A stretch of DNA of 64,000 bases. It comes from RHLJ01 sp965601955 (lineage in GTDB: Bacteria > Bacteroidota > Rhodothermia > Balneolales > Balneolaceae). The position numbers and the translations under genes are program-made. Numbering within the stretch: position 1 is the first letter of the stretch; each line of letters opens with the position of its first letter. Of this stretch, positions 24,346 to 33,149 are shown piece by piece. Location: assembly GCA_965601955.1 (NCBI GenBank), contig OZ271855.1:3472001-3536000 (forward strand). Reading direction: 5' to 3'. Under the pieces are notes generated by a model. It searched no databases, was not told where the DNA came from, and saw nothing but the letters and a program-made list of their open reading frames with translations.

Positions 24346-26382
24346 TTGAACCGACTCTCCAAAGAAAAAAGCCCGTACTTATTACAACATCAAAGCAACC
24401 CGGTAGATTGGTACCCCTGGGGAGATGAAGCTTTTGCCAAGGCAAAAAAAGAAAATAAACCTGTTTTTCTATCTATTGGGTATGCAACCTGCCATTGGTG
24501 CCATGTAATGGAGCACGAGAGCTTCGAAGACAAAGAAATAGCTGCTCAACTTAACCAGGCATTTATAAACGTAAAAGTAGATCGTGAGGAACGCCCCGAT
24601 ATCGACAGTACATACATGACAGTATGCCAAATGCTAAATGGACATGGAGGCTGGCCACTTACTATCGTATTAACCCCAGAAAAGAAACCATTTTTTGCCG
24701 CTACCTACATTCCTAAAGAAGCACGGTTTGGTCGTGTCGGATTGCGGCAACTTATAAGAGGAATTCAAGGAATCTGGACTCATGAACCTGAAAAAATCCA
24801 CCAGGCAGTAGAAAGTATAGAGCATGGTTTCAAAAATTCCCAGGAGTTCCAACAGGGCGAATTTCCTGGAACGGAAGCCATCGATTTTGCCGCCGAACAA
24901 CTGGTTACCAATTTCGATAAGGAATATGGTGGGTTTGGTTCTGCGCCCAAATTTCCAACCCCACATAACCTCATGTTCCTTCTTCGACAATGGCATCATA
25001 CCAGAGAAGAACGCTTTTTAGAGGCCGTCTCTAAAACACTAACAGCAATGCGTCTTGGTGGAATTTGGGATCATATCGGTTTTGGCTTCCATAGGTATTC
25101 TACTGATCAGGAATGGTTACTCCCCCATTTCGAAAAAATGCTCTATGATCAGGCTTTGCTTATGATGGCCTATACCGAAGCATGGCAAATCACGAAAAAC
25201 CCATTGTTCAGGCAAACGGTCTATGAAATAGCGGAATATGTACACCGAAACCTAACCGGTACTGAAGGTGAGTTTTACTCTGCTGAAGATGCCGATAGCG
25301 AAGGAGAAGAAGGTAAATTTTATATATGGAGCACAAATGAAATAAAAGAACTGCTCAATACAGATCAGTATTCGTTCTTTTCCGATAAGTTCCAATTACA
25401 AGATGACGGTAATTTTGAAGATGAAGCTACCAGGCAAAAAAACGGAATGAATATCCCTCATCTGCTTCAACCACTTCCTGATTCTACCTTCAATGAGTGG
25501 GATGGCATAAGAAATTTGCTGTTTGAGCACCGGAAAAAAAGAATCCACCCCTTACTGGATGATAAAATACTAACAGATTGGAACGCACTTATGGTAGCTG
25601 CTTATGCAAAGGCAGGAGCGGCATTTAAAGAGCAACAGTTTATTGACAAAGCAGAATCGAGTTACGCGTTCATCTCCAAATACCTTTTCAATGAGAATAC
25701 CCTTCTTCATCGCTATAAGGATGGGGAAGCAGTAATAGAAGCTTTTGCTGATGATTACGCGTTTCTGATTTGGGCTTCCATTGATCTGTATGAAGCTACA
25801 TTCAACAGTGAATATTTACTAAAAGCCATTGATCTTAATACTCAATTCATAGCTCAGTTTTGGGATCATACATCTGGTGGGGTATTCTTCAGTACCAATG
25901 ATGATGATCAACCTTTGGGTCGGCAGAAACAGATTTATGACGATGCTTTACCTTCATCAAATTCTGTTACTTTTCTAAACCTGATCCGATTGGCAAGATT
26001 CACCGGGGATACTTCCCTGGAAGAGAAAGCGAATGAGCTTGGTAAATGCTTCTCGGCTGATCTGATTCGTTCAGGATCTAGCAGCACAGTTAGTATGATG
26101 GGGTTACAGTTCCTACATCATGACCCAAAAGAAATAGCAATTACAGAAGGAACTGATGAGCATCTTTTCTGGGATTTCTTTCACCAAGCATTCCTACCCT
26201 CAAAAGTGCTGCTATATCGACCAGATGATGCTGATGCAAGTTTATTTAAAGCTATTCCCTTTCTGGAAGCTCAAACCCCTGTAGATCAGAAGTCTACCGT
26301 TTATATCTGCAAAAACTATACATGTGATGCCCCGGTAACCGATTTAGAATCGTTAAAAGAGCAATTTTCTTCCATGGAATGA
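24346..26382 (+). CDS. YyaL/SPATA20-type thioredoxin-domain protein (DUF255)
   Basis: A 678-residue protein with TTG start. The N-terminal DUF255 thioredoxin-like domain contains NPVDWYPWGDEAF and the CX2C at Cys49/Cys52 (YATCHWCHVMEHESF). Behind it is an alpha/alpha-barrel domain resembling N-acylglucosamine 2-epimerase or cellobiose epimerase folds (DHIGFGFHRYSTDQEWLLPHFEKMLYDQA split over about residues 240-270). The family is widespread and biochemically poorly defined. No signal peptide. It lies 80 bases downstream of the cyclase gene on the same strand and converges on the DUF4412 gene, stopping six bases short of it. Confidence 0.9.
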   Translation: MNRLSKEKSPYLLQHQSNPVDWYPWGDEAFAKAKKENKPVFLSIGYATCHWCHVMEHESFEDKEIAAQLNQAFINVKVDREERPDIDSTYMTVCQMLNGHGGWPLTIVLTPEKKPFFAATYIPKEARFGRVGLRQLIRGIQGIWTHEPEKIHQAVESIEHGFKNSQEFQQGEFPGTEAIDFAAEQLVTNFDKEYGGFGSAPKFPTPHNLMFLLRQWHHTREERFLEAVSKTLTAMRLGGIWDHIGFGFHRYSTDQEWLLPHFEKMLYDQALLMMAYTEAWQITKNPLFRQTVYEIAEYVHRNLTGTEGEFYSAEDADSEGEEGKFYIWSTNEIKELLNTDQYSFFSDKFQLQDDGNFEDEATRQKNGMNIPHLLQPLPDSTFNEWDGIRNLLFEHRKKRIHPLLDDKILTDWNALMVAAYAKAGAAFKEQQFIDKAESSYAFISKYLFNENTLLHRYKDGEAVIEAFADDYAFLIWASIDLYEATFNSEYLLKAIDLNTQFIAQFWDHTSGGVFFSTNDDDQPLGRQKQIYDDALPSSNSVTFLNLIRLARFTGDTSLEEKANELGKCFSADLIRSGSSSTVSMMGLQFLHHDPKEIAITEGTDEHLFWDFFHQAFLPSKVLLYRPDDADASLFKAIPFLEAQTPVDQKSTVYICKNYTCDAPVTDLESLKEQFSSME

Positions 26383-26388
26383 GATGGG

Positions 26389-27147
26389 TTAATTACCCAT
26401 CATCATACTGAAGATCATTTCTTGCAAGCCAATTAGGTTTACTCCTGCAGGCACTTCTACCATCGCCTTAGCAATGCTTGATCGATTCACGTTGGTTACT
26501 TCAAATACGGTACTTTTTTTGCCTTTGTCAGTGACTTCAATGAGAAGCGGGAAATTCTGTGACTTAAACTCCTGTGTTAGCCTGCTGGAGGAATTTCTCA
26601 TATTCTCCGGCACATTTTTCCAGGGCTCTGCAAGCATTCCCCAATTTATATCAATCCCAGATGTAAGCCAGATTGAAACGGTGTCGTCATTATCATCGCT
26701 TTCAATCAAAAGTTCAGCACAATCATAGCCTAAAATCTTTTTAGTTCGATTGGTGTACCTGAAATTAGTATTGGAATCAATGTCTACATCTTCACTTTGT
26801 CCCCCTGACATCATCCCTGCCATTTGAAAAAATCCTTCCAGCTCTTCTTTTGTGAATTGAAGTGCTTTATTCTCCCCCATCAATACAACAAAATCTTTTT
26901 TGTCATTTCGGATAAGAAGCCCATTGGCATTAAAACCATCCATCATGCTTACTGATTCTTCTCCCTGCACTATGATTCTATCGGATGTGGCGTATAGATT
27001 GACCTCGCTTACAGTAGGTGCTCCATTATTTTCACCATAAGCTTTCATGGTAATTTGACCTTGAAACTGTGCAAAAGCAGCAGTTGAAATCAAACTTAAC
27101 ATCGTGATAGATATCCCTGTTAGTAGCTTTCTCATATTCATAGACAT
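26389..27147 (-). CDS. Exported DUF4412-like protein
   Basis: A 252-residue protein with a signal peptide (about residues 1-26, ending AAFAQ). The body has the features of DUF4412: FQGQITMKAYG, repeated Met-rich stretches (FFQMAGMMSGG), TKKILGYDCAELLIES and VWLTSGIDINWG. Such proteins are predicted periplasmic beta-barrels resembling lipoprotein carriers, of unknown role. It follows mnmA by 57 bases on the same strand and may be co-transcribed with it. Confidence 0.7.
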   Translation of the reverse strand: MSMNMRKLLTGISITMLSLISTAAFAQFQGQITMKAYGENNGAPTVSEVNLYATSDRIIVQGEESVSMMDGFNANGLLIRNDKKDFVVLMGENKALQFTKEELEGFFQMAGMMSGGQSEDVDIDSNTNFRYTNRTKKILGYDCAELLIESDDNDDTVSIWLTSGIDINWGMLAEPWKNVPENMRNSSSRLTQEFKSQNFPLLIEVTDKGKKSTVFEVTNVNRSSIAKAMVEVPAGVNLIGLQEMIFSMMMGN

Positions 27148-27204
27148 ATAATTTTATTAAAAACGCTAGTAGTAAACGTTGGAATGATACGGTTGTTACG
27201 TGAA

Positions 27205-28335
27205 TCAGGCAGTTATAAGATCATCTAACCCTACATTCACTTTTTTGATCCACCCCCCGGCAACTACATCATCACCTTCATAGCATACAACGGCCTGGCC
27301 CGGAGTTATTGCTTCTCTACCTGCCGGAAAATGAACCTTAATTTCATCATCTCCGGTTTGAGTAATGGTTCCAATAGCACCATCATCATTATACCTGATG
27401 GCGCCGGTGATTTCCATCTCTTCTTCCGGGATTCTGTCGTACTTAATCAGGTTTATTTCCTTCGCGAGCAAAGTTGTACTTACCAAATCCTCTTTTTCTC
27501 CAATGGTGATGGTGTTGGTTAAAGGATTGATATCAGTAACATATACAGGTTTTCCCATTGGTAAATTCAACCCACGACGTTGTCCAATGGTATAAAATGG
27601 ATAACCTTCGTGTTCGCCCAATATATTTCCATCTTTATCGACAAACTTTCCACCTTTCATCTTTTCCTCCAGGCCTTCCACACGATCTTTTAGAAAACGA
27701 CGATAGTCATCATCAGGAACAAAACATATTTCATAAGAATCAGGCTTATTTGCTACGTTCAATAACCCATGATCTTCTGCAATTTGTCGAATCTCGGTTT
27801 TTGAAAATCCCCCCAACGGAAAGATAGTCCGAGCCAGGTGTTCCTGGGCAACTCCCCATAATGCATAGGACTGGTCTTTTTTCGGATCAAGCCCTCTGGA
27901 GATTACATATCGGCCATTTTCTTCTCTAATCTGCGCATAATGCCCGGTTGAGATAAAATCACATCCCAGGTTATCAGCACGCTTAAGCAAAGCCGCCCAT
28001 TTGATATGGGTATTGCATAACACACATGGATTGGGAGTCCTTCCACCGAGATAATCATCCACAAATCGATCAATTACCCAATCTCCAAATTCTTCCCGGA
28101 TATCCACGATAAAATGTTTGAAACCATGATTGACCGCAATGTGGCGGGCATCGTTCATACTCTCTACCGTACAGCATCCGGTTTCCTTGCCTGTGCTTCC
28201 TCCGCTTCGATGATAGTCCCATGTCTTCATGGTAATACCAATTACTTCGTAACCTTGTTCTCTGAGCATAACAGCGGCAACCGAAGAATCTACTCCGCCA
28301 CTCATTGCTACTAATACGCGTCCTTTAGTACTCAT
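27205..28335 (-). CDS. mnmA: tRNA-specific 2-thiouridylase MnmA
   Basis: Thiolates U34 of tRNA Lys, Glu and Gln. 376 residues. The PP-loop motif SGGVDSS is at residues 12-18. Catalytic Cys104 lies in TPNPCVLCN and the second catalytic Cys in YEICFVPD near residue 200. GHYAQI, DQSYALWG and FYTIGQRRGL are all conserved family segments. The enzyme takes its sulfur from a persulfide relay; no such relay genes are adjacent. It pairs functionally with the mnmD gene in this window. Confidence 0.97.
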   Translation of the reverse strand: MSTKGRVLVAMSGGVDSSVAAVMLREQGYEVIGITMKTWDYHRSGGSTGKETGCCTVESMNDARHIAVNHGFKHFIVDIREEFGDWVIDRFVDDYLGGRTPNPCVLCNTHIKWAALLKRADNLGCDFISTGHYAQIREENGRYVISRGLDPKKDQSYALWGVAQEHLARTIFPLGGFSKTEIRQIAEDHGLLNVANKPDSYEICFVPDDDYRRFLKDRVEGLEEKMKGGKFVDKDGNILGEHEGYPFYTIGQRRGLNLPMGKPVYVTDINPLTNTITIGEKEDLVSTTLLAKEINLIKYDRIPEEEMEITGAIRYNDDGAIGTITQTGDDEIKVHFPAGREAITPGQAVVCYEGDDVVAGGWIKKVNVGLDDLITA

Positions 28336-28370
28336 CTAATAACAGTTAATCTCCCTTATAAACGGAACAA

Positions 28371-28378
28371 CAAAGATA
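28371..28378 (-). promoter_or_regulatory. Candidate -7 promoter box of mnmA (TATCTTTG)
   Basis: Perfect TAnnTTTG octamer on the minus strand, 36 bases before the mnmA start. I find no TTG at the right -33 distance, so support comes from the octamer and its recurrence before ndk and the ALDH gene. Confidence 0.35.
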
Positions 28379-28559
28379 CAGTTTTTTTTGAAGAAGGAAG
28401 AGCTTGGCTGATTGTTAATTGTTATTTGAAGTATAGGCTTTATTCTGTAGTCCCAACTCTTGTTTCTAGTTTATTAATTCCTGTAATTCATCCAAGTAAA
28501 ACGGCTTCGTCACAATGTCTAGTAGATCGCATAATATCCATTAACCAAATTTTTTGAAC

Positions 28560-28904
28560 ATGGGATTATTTAATCTATTCGGTAATTCGAAAAAAGACCC
28601 CGATGAATCAGTATTGATTCAACTACATAAGGCTAATTCAAATTTGTCTAAACCTCATAACATCGAGTTCTTTATCTATTTCCCAACTAAATCAACTGCG
28701 GAAGAGTTTGCAGCTCAAATTGAGGCAAAAGGTTTTCAAGTTGAAGTTAAGAGTGCAGCTAAAGGAAATGAATGGCTTTGTTTTGCTACTAAAAATTTAA
28801 TCCCGGAACTTGAAACCCTACAAGAGATTAGGATTCATTTTGATAAACTAGCTGAATCCCTTGGAGGGGAGTATGACGGCTGGGGTACTGAAATAGAGAG
28901 TTAA
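28560..28904 (+). CDS. RraB-like protein (regulator of ribonuclease E B family)
   Basis: A 114-residue acidic cytoplasmic protein, starting at ATG 28560 (an in-frame TTG sits two codons upstream). The central part (IEFFIYFPTKSTAEEFAAQI, then WLCFATKNLIPELETL) and the C-terminal FDKLAESLGGEYDGWGTEIE match the RraB/DUF1260 fold. In enterobacteria RraB inhibits RNase E; in Bacteroidota relatives the target is not established. It is monocistronic, preceded by about 200 bases in which I see no certain element. Confidence 0.7.
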   Translation: MGLFNLFGNSKKDPDESVLIQLHKANSNLSKPHNIEFFIYFPTKSTAEEFAAQIEAKGFQVEVKSAAKGNEWLCFATKNLIPELETLQEIRIHFDKLAESLGGEYDGWGTEIES

Positions 28905-29027
28905 AAAAAATCAATCCTATTTTCTTGGAACCGAAATTTTAGACAAATATTTGACCTAAGTGAAAGAAGCGATATCAATTTAATCAGGATCAAAATATAT
29001 GATAGTAATCCTACAATATTTCTTTTA

Positions 29028-30884
29028 TTACTGAGCTCTAACCAACACTGCCCAATCTTTTTCTCTGCCTGATGGTGGACTGCCCAGAGAAACCTTACTT
29101 CCTCCACTTACCGTGCTCACAGAACCTTCCTGGAAGCTTCCACCCTCTTGCGGATTAAACCATGAAACCGAGAAATCACCTTCAACCCCTTCTAATTCAA
29201 GGGAAGTTGTAGTTGGACTTCTCATATACACCAGGTACACTTCACCTTCTTTAGCAAAAGCTGAAACACCCTCTCCGGTAACTAGTTCATTGGCAGGTTC
29301 CATTTGTTGAAAAGGCACATAGTCATTGAAAAAATCCAGGGCGATTTTAGTCTGTATCCACATATTCTCACGAGATCGCCAGTCTTCATTAGAAAGGTCA
29401 CTGGTTGGAGCGTTGTTTTGCCACCCAAAATACCAGTCTACCCCTGCTCCTCCAGCTAACAAAGGCTCCCATAACACTTCAATCCTGGCTTCATCATGCT
29501 CGGGATCATCTATATCCGGGCGGAGGCCATATTCCCACCCCATGGGTTCGTCGATGGCCAACACCCATTTTTTGCCGGCATCAATTGAAAGTTGTCTATA
29601 CTTCGCAGTAGTATCGGCATAGCCCCGATTTGTCTGAATCGACATTCCATCGTATTCATTTGTTCCTAGCAAAGGAGTAAAGATGAGACTTATTTCATGC
29701 TCCGGGAAGGTATGCACTACTAAATGATGATCATATGGGTCTACTTCTTTGATATAGTTTGCAAACATAATTCGTTGTTCATCGGTGTTTCCTCTCTTAT
29801 ATAATTCTTCCGGTTCTCCATCACTCCAACCGTTCTCTTCTCCAATATTCCAGCTTACCCCAAGATTATGACCAAATCGTGCAATCATTTCCCGGTAATA
29901 AAGCTTTCTGGAATCTGCAAAATCACTTCCTTCATTTTCAAAAACTTCCAAAAAGCTTTCGTTCTCTGTTTCGGTTAACATGAAATCGCGAACAATGCCC
30001 AACTCATCCATATGGTCAAACACGATTTCCCACTGAGCCAGTTTGCTTACATCGTATACATATACTTCTTCAGGCTCTACCCATGGCCATATATCATCGC
30101 CATCACCATGAACATTCATTAAGAGTAAGTATGCAGCGTTTAATCCCTGATCTGCGATATAGTTTAACGCTCCAATAATTTCTGTCCCTTTTCCATCTTT
30201 CCAGCTGGGATCACCTTCCTGCCAATTTATAGCGTGAGGTTGAAAGGCATGCAATTGGTTTTCACCCAGCGCTGGAAAATGAGTGCCTCCATGGTCTTTG
30301 GTTCCGTCAAAATCTTCATAAGCCAAAAAATTCTCCGGGCTTCCGGCCCCTCCTTTAATAAAGAACTGTTTTGAACCAGCAAATTGTAAATAATGCTCTC
30401 CAACATATTCCAGTCTTCCTTTGGTTTTGAAATCTCTTGTAATCTCAGCCGATGAACGTTCTACGACCATAAATGAGCCAGACTCCCCATCAAAAAAACC
30501 AGCACTTTCTCCGGTACCAGGATCTAGTGAAATAGCGGCATCTTCTCCTTTTCTGAAGCTGGCAATATATAACCACTCCCCGGTTTCATCAGGACTAAAG
30601 TTTACCCTCCAGGTTTTGCCTGATGTAGCGCTTGTTTCAGCAGCATTTCCGTCAGCGGCAAAATAACCCGGAACATAGTAGGAAGTACCCGTTCGATGAT
30701 TTAAAAAATGAACATCCAGCCGATAATCAGTAAATGTCTCTTCATTTTCTGTGAGCTCGGGACCAGTAAAATCAATTGTTACCTTGTCCCATAATTGATA
30801 AGTAACCGGTTGATTTGCAGAGCAACCTGTAATAAAGATGGTTAATAATAATATGAAGAGAGAAGGAGTGAGATATTTGAGCAT
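29028..30884 (-). CDS. Lipoprotein glycoside hydrolase-like protein with N-terminal DUF5060
   Basis: A 618-residue lipoprotein: signal peptide with lipobox ITGCS, Cys21. Residues about 30-115 form a DUF5060 beta-sandwich (QLWDKVTIDFTGPE, then TGEWLYIASF). The rest looks like a TIM-barrel glycosidase of the DUF4038 type, with FIKGGAGSPENFLAYEDFDGT as the usual entry strand, NIGEENGW (candidate acid/base Glu) and IDEPMGWEYG (candidate nucleophile Glu). Substrate is unknown; relatives sit in polysaccharide loci. The next gene downstream on this strand ends the plus-strand RraB region; the secreted nucleoside hydrolase lies 57 bases upstream on the same strand, so the two may share a transcript. 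Confidence 0.75.
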   Translation of the reverse strand: MLKYLTPSLFILLLTIFITGCSANQPVTYQLWDKVTIDFTGPELTENEETFTDYRLDVHFLNHRTGTSYYVPGYFAADGNAAETSATSGKTWRVNFSPDETGEWLYIASFRKGEDAAISLDPGTGESAGFFDGESGSFMVVERSSAEITRDFKTKGRLEYVGEHYLQFAGSKQFFIKGGAGSPENFLAYEDFDGTKDHGGTHFPALGENQLHAFQPHAINWQEGDPSWKDGKGTEIIGALNYIADQGLNAAYLLLMNVHGDGDDIWPWVEPEEVYVYDVSKLAQWEIVFDHMDELGIVRDFMLTETENESFLEVFENEGSDFADSRKLYYREMIARFGHNLGVSWNIGEENGWSDGEPEELYKRGNTDEQRIMFANYIKEVDPYDHHLVVHTFPEHEISLIFTPLLGTNEYDGMSIQTNRGYADTTAKYRQLSIDAGKKWVLAIDEPMGWEYGLRPDIDDPEHDEARIEVLWEPLLAGGAGVDWYFGWQNNAPTSDLSNEDWRSRENMWIQTKIALDFFNDYVPFQQMEPANELVTGEGVSAFAKEGEVYLVYMRSPTTTSLELEGVEGDFSVSWFNPQEGGSFQEGSVSTVSGGSKVSLGSPPSGREKDWAVLVRAQ

Positions 30885-30941
30885 ATTGGCCTTTTTCTGT
30901 AAGGCTCAGAAGATGTTTAAAAAAGAGAGTTCTTACAAAAC

Positions 30942-31934
30942 TTATTCTGAATTACCGAGCATCAAACCTTCAATGATAATGGCTATTTCTTCCGGATTTT
31001 TGAGAAGTGTTAAATAGGAATGATTGGTTTTCTCCCCTTCTACCCAAACATTGCCTCCTTGTTCATCGGGTTTATTATAGCCGCCTTCTATGCGGTTCCA
31101 ATAGTCACCAAGCCCACCTCTTACTGCATATAGTACCGCGGTTTGATCGTAGCTTGAATTATCCAGGATTCTACCCTGGTAATTTTCTTTTATCCATGGT
31201 GCAAACTCGCTAAAGTGTTTATAACCAATATATAATGGATGGGAAGTTTCCAACTCATTGAATACTTCCCCGGTTTTTATGACCAACCCCACTTCATACC
31301 CTAAAAAGGTTACCAGCACATCCTGCAAGTTTTCTATTACATATTTGGTTACTCCTTCCATATTGCCATTAAAGTTCCACTCCCACTCTCCTTCGGGGTA
31401 CTGACCTCCCATGATTACAAATTCAGCTACTTTTTGGCTTATCAATTCTTTTCCTGTTAATGGTGAATTTGAATCCGGCTCTGATTCTATCAGGTTTTTG
31501 ATATTAGCTAATGGGCCTACCGTGATGATGGTGATGCTGTTTTCATATGCCTCAGAAAGTAGTTTTCTGTAAAGAGCTACTGCTTCAGTAGCGGAATCAT
31601 AGGTCTCATTAAATCTTAAACTCTCTGTAATTGGCTTCGAATGATTCCAGGGCTCATGAAATTTCCCATCCTTTCTTACTCCAATTGGGATATCTGGACT
31701 GCCATAAAACGTGTTAACCGCGTCAATTCCGGAAACGGCAAATTCCTCGGTGCTCCAGCACATAACGGCTAACAATTCGACCTCTCCCTGACTCTGTAGG
31801 TTGTGGATCATTGCAAGTGCCCCAAGGTCATCTGCATCTCCACCGAAATCGGTATCAAAGATGATTTTCTTTTGAGCTACTCCATTAGCCACAGTTAGTA
31901 TTCCAAATAGGGTGAGAAATAAATACTTTTTCAT
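30942..31934 (-). CDS. Secreted inosine-uridine nucleoside hydrolase-like protein
   Basis: A 330-residue protein with a signal peptide (LTLFGILTVANGVAQ). The N-terminal metal/ribose motif is IIFDTDFGGDADDLGAL (about residues 24-40), a variant of the DTDxGxDD of nucleoside hydrolases. ITVGPLANIKNLI and FVIMGGQYPEGEWEWNFNGN correspond to the later conserved strands, including the Asn residues that bind ribose. In the periplasm it would split nucleosides into base and ribose. It is one of two nucleoside hydrolases in the window; this one is not in a salvage operon but next to the DUF5060 glycosidase. Confidence 0.8.
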   Translation of the reverse strand: MKKYLFLTLFGILTVANGVAQKKIIFDTDFGGDADDLGALAMIHNLQSQGEVELLAVMCWSTEEFAVSGIDAVNTFYGSPDIPIGVRKDGKFHEPWNHSKPITESLRFNETYDSATEAVALYRKLLSEAYENSITIITVGPLANIKNLIESEPDSNSPLTGKELISQKVAEFVIMGGQYPEGEWEWNFNGNMEGVTKYVIENLQDVLVTFLGYEVGLVIKTGEVFNELETSHPLYIGYKHFSEFAPWIKENYQGRILDNSSYDQTAVLYAVRGGLGDYWNRIEGGYNKPDEQGGNVWVEGEKTNHSYLTLLKNPEEIAIIIEGLMLGNSE

Positions 31935-31983
31935 TGTAACTGTTAAATCAGATTTGAACTACGATACTCAAAAAAGCTTTTTT

Positions 31984-32517
31984 ATGAAATCATTCTATCT
32001 AATACTCTTATTACTTCTTTTCGCTGGCAGCCTATCTGCCCAGGAGGCACGCTATCCAATCATAAAAGGCTTTGGAGGAATCTATGAAATTGAAGGTGCT
32101 GTACATCCAAAACCAGATGTCGCTTATGACATTGTAATCGATTTAAAAACGCTCCAAAGAGATAAAGAGAGCATTAATCCCGGCCTGAATAATGTAGCCC
32201 GAATGATGAACCTACATGGATTGGGAGGAGTGAAGCCTGAAAACCTGAGCGTGGCCGTGGTAATCCATGGCGGGGCAACTGATGTAGTTTTAGATAACGA
32301 TACCTATAAACAGCGCTATGAACTGGATAATCCTAATCTTGAGTTGATCAGCACGCTAAAAAATGCCGGTGTCAACATTTATGTATGCGGTCAATCGTTG
32401 CTTGCCCGGAGATATGAACGAGAAAGCGTAAACCCGGAAATAACTGTAGGACTTTCAATGCTCACCGTTTTTACTACCTATATGCACCAGGGTTATGTAC
32501 CGCTAGTGTTCAACTAG
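31984..32517 (+). CDS. Exported DsrE-family protein
   Basis: A 177-residue protein. I chose the ATG at 31984 because it begins a clean signal peptide (FYLILLLLLFAGSLSAQ); an upstream in-frame extension overlaps the divergent nucleoside hydrolase. The mature part has the DsrE/DsrF fold: YDIVIDLKTL, LSVAVVIHGGATDVVL, and LISTLKNAGVNIYVCGQSLLAR with a Cys in the position often used by DsrE-like sulfur carriers. The exported location is unusual for classical cytoplasmic DsrE, but secreted relatives are common in Bacteroidota. It converges on the HNH gene with a four-base overlap. Confidence 0.8.
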   Translation: MKSFYLILLLLLFAGSLSAQEARYPIIKGFGGIYEIEGAVHPKPDVAYDIVIDLKTLQRDKESINPGLNNVARMMNLHGLGGVKPENLSVAVVIHGGATDVVLDNDTYKQRYELDNPNLELISTLKNAGVNIYVCGQSLLARRYERESVNPEITVGLSMLTVFTTYMHQGYVPLVFN

Positions 32518-33014
32518 GTCATGTACAGATATGGCTTCCACGGCTCTTGTACAAAGCCGTTATAATCCCTGAAAAAAGTAATCGGAATTGGCCGGTATGG
32601 TTTTGAGAGAAGTGGCATCTCTGCTTCTTTTGGAGTCTTGTTTCCTTTCTTCACATTACACCTTTCACAAGCTGTAGTGAGGTTTTCCCAGGTATCTCCT
32701 CCCCCCCTGCTTTTGGGAATAACATGATCAATAGTGAGGTTCGATTTATTTCCGCAATACTGACATTGAAAATTATCTCTTCTCATCACGTTTCTTCGGG
32801 ACAACACTACTTTGGTATAAGGAATGCGGATGTAGCTTCTTAAACGAATTACAGAAGGATACTGGTAAGCATCTCTCGGGGTTCTCAACTCTTTTTCCGG
32901 GTCGTCATGAAGTAACTCAGCTTTTTCCAAAAAAAGGAGTTTCATGGACCGTTGCACCGAGCAAATACTCAATGGCTGATAGTCCTGGTTTAAAACTAAT
33001 ACATTAGCATTCAT
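32514..33014 (-). CDS. HNH endonuclease
   Basis: A 166-residue protein. The HNH domain spans about residues 80-128: zinc-binding CQYC (84-87) and CERC (116-119), the catalytic His in TIDHVIPKSRGG (His97) and Asn111 in WENLTTAC. The N-terminal 75 residues (VLVLNQDYQPLSI, then KLLFLEKAELL) are typical of a widespread stand-alone HNH group found beside metabolic genes rather than phage genes. Role is unknown; DNA repair or defence are the usual suggestions. No prophage context is present. Confidence 0.85.
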   Translation of the reverse strand: MNANVLVLNQDYQPLSICSVQRSMKLLFLEKAELLHDDPEKELRTPRDAYQYPSVIRLRSYIRIPYTKVVLSRRNVMRRDNFQCQYCGNKSNLTIDHVIPKSRGGGDTWENLTTACERCNVKKGNKTPKEAEMPLLSKPYRPIPITFFRDYNGFVQEPWKPYLYMT

Positions 33015-33089
33015 AGTGCATCTGGTTTTCGAATAGTTGGGTTATATGTAGATGACTTTCTTTTGAAGAGAATGCAGGACAGGAATAAT

Positions 33090-33125
33090 AAAAAAGGCGT
33101 ACCTGTAATGAACAAGTACGCCTTA
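33090..33125 (-). terminator. Intrinsic terminator of the PiT-like transporter gene
   Basis: Nine-pair perfect stem AAGGCGTAC / GTACGCCTT with a 13-base loop, followed on the minus strand by TTTTTTATTATT. It begins about 25 bases after the stop codon of 33150-34280. Confidence 0.8.
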
Positions 33126-33149
33126 GTATGATGTTTTTTAATTTCAATT

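Noticed and set aside
28336..28559. Possible small gene or RNA between mnmA and the RraB-like gene
   Set aside because: No frame above background and no strong hairpin; only a -7 octamer for mnmA can be supported.
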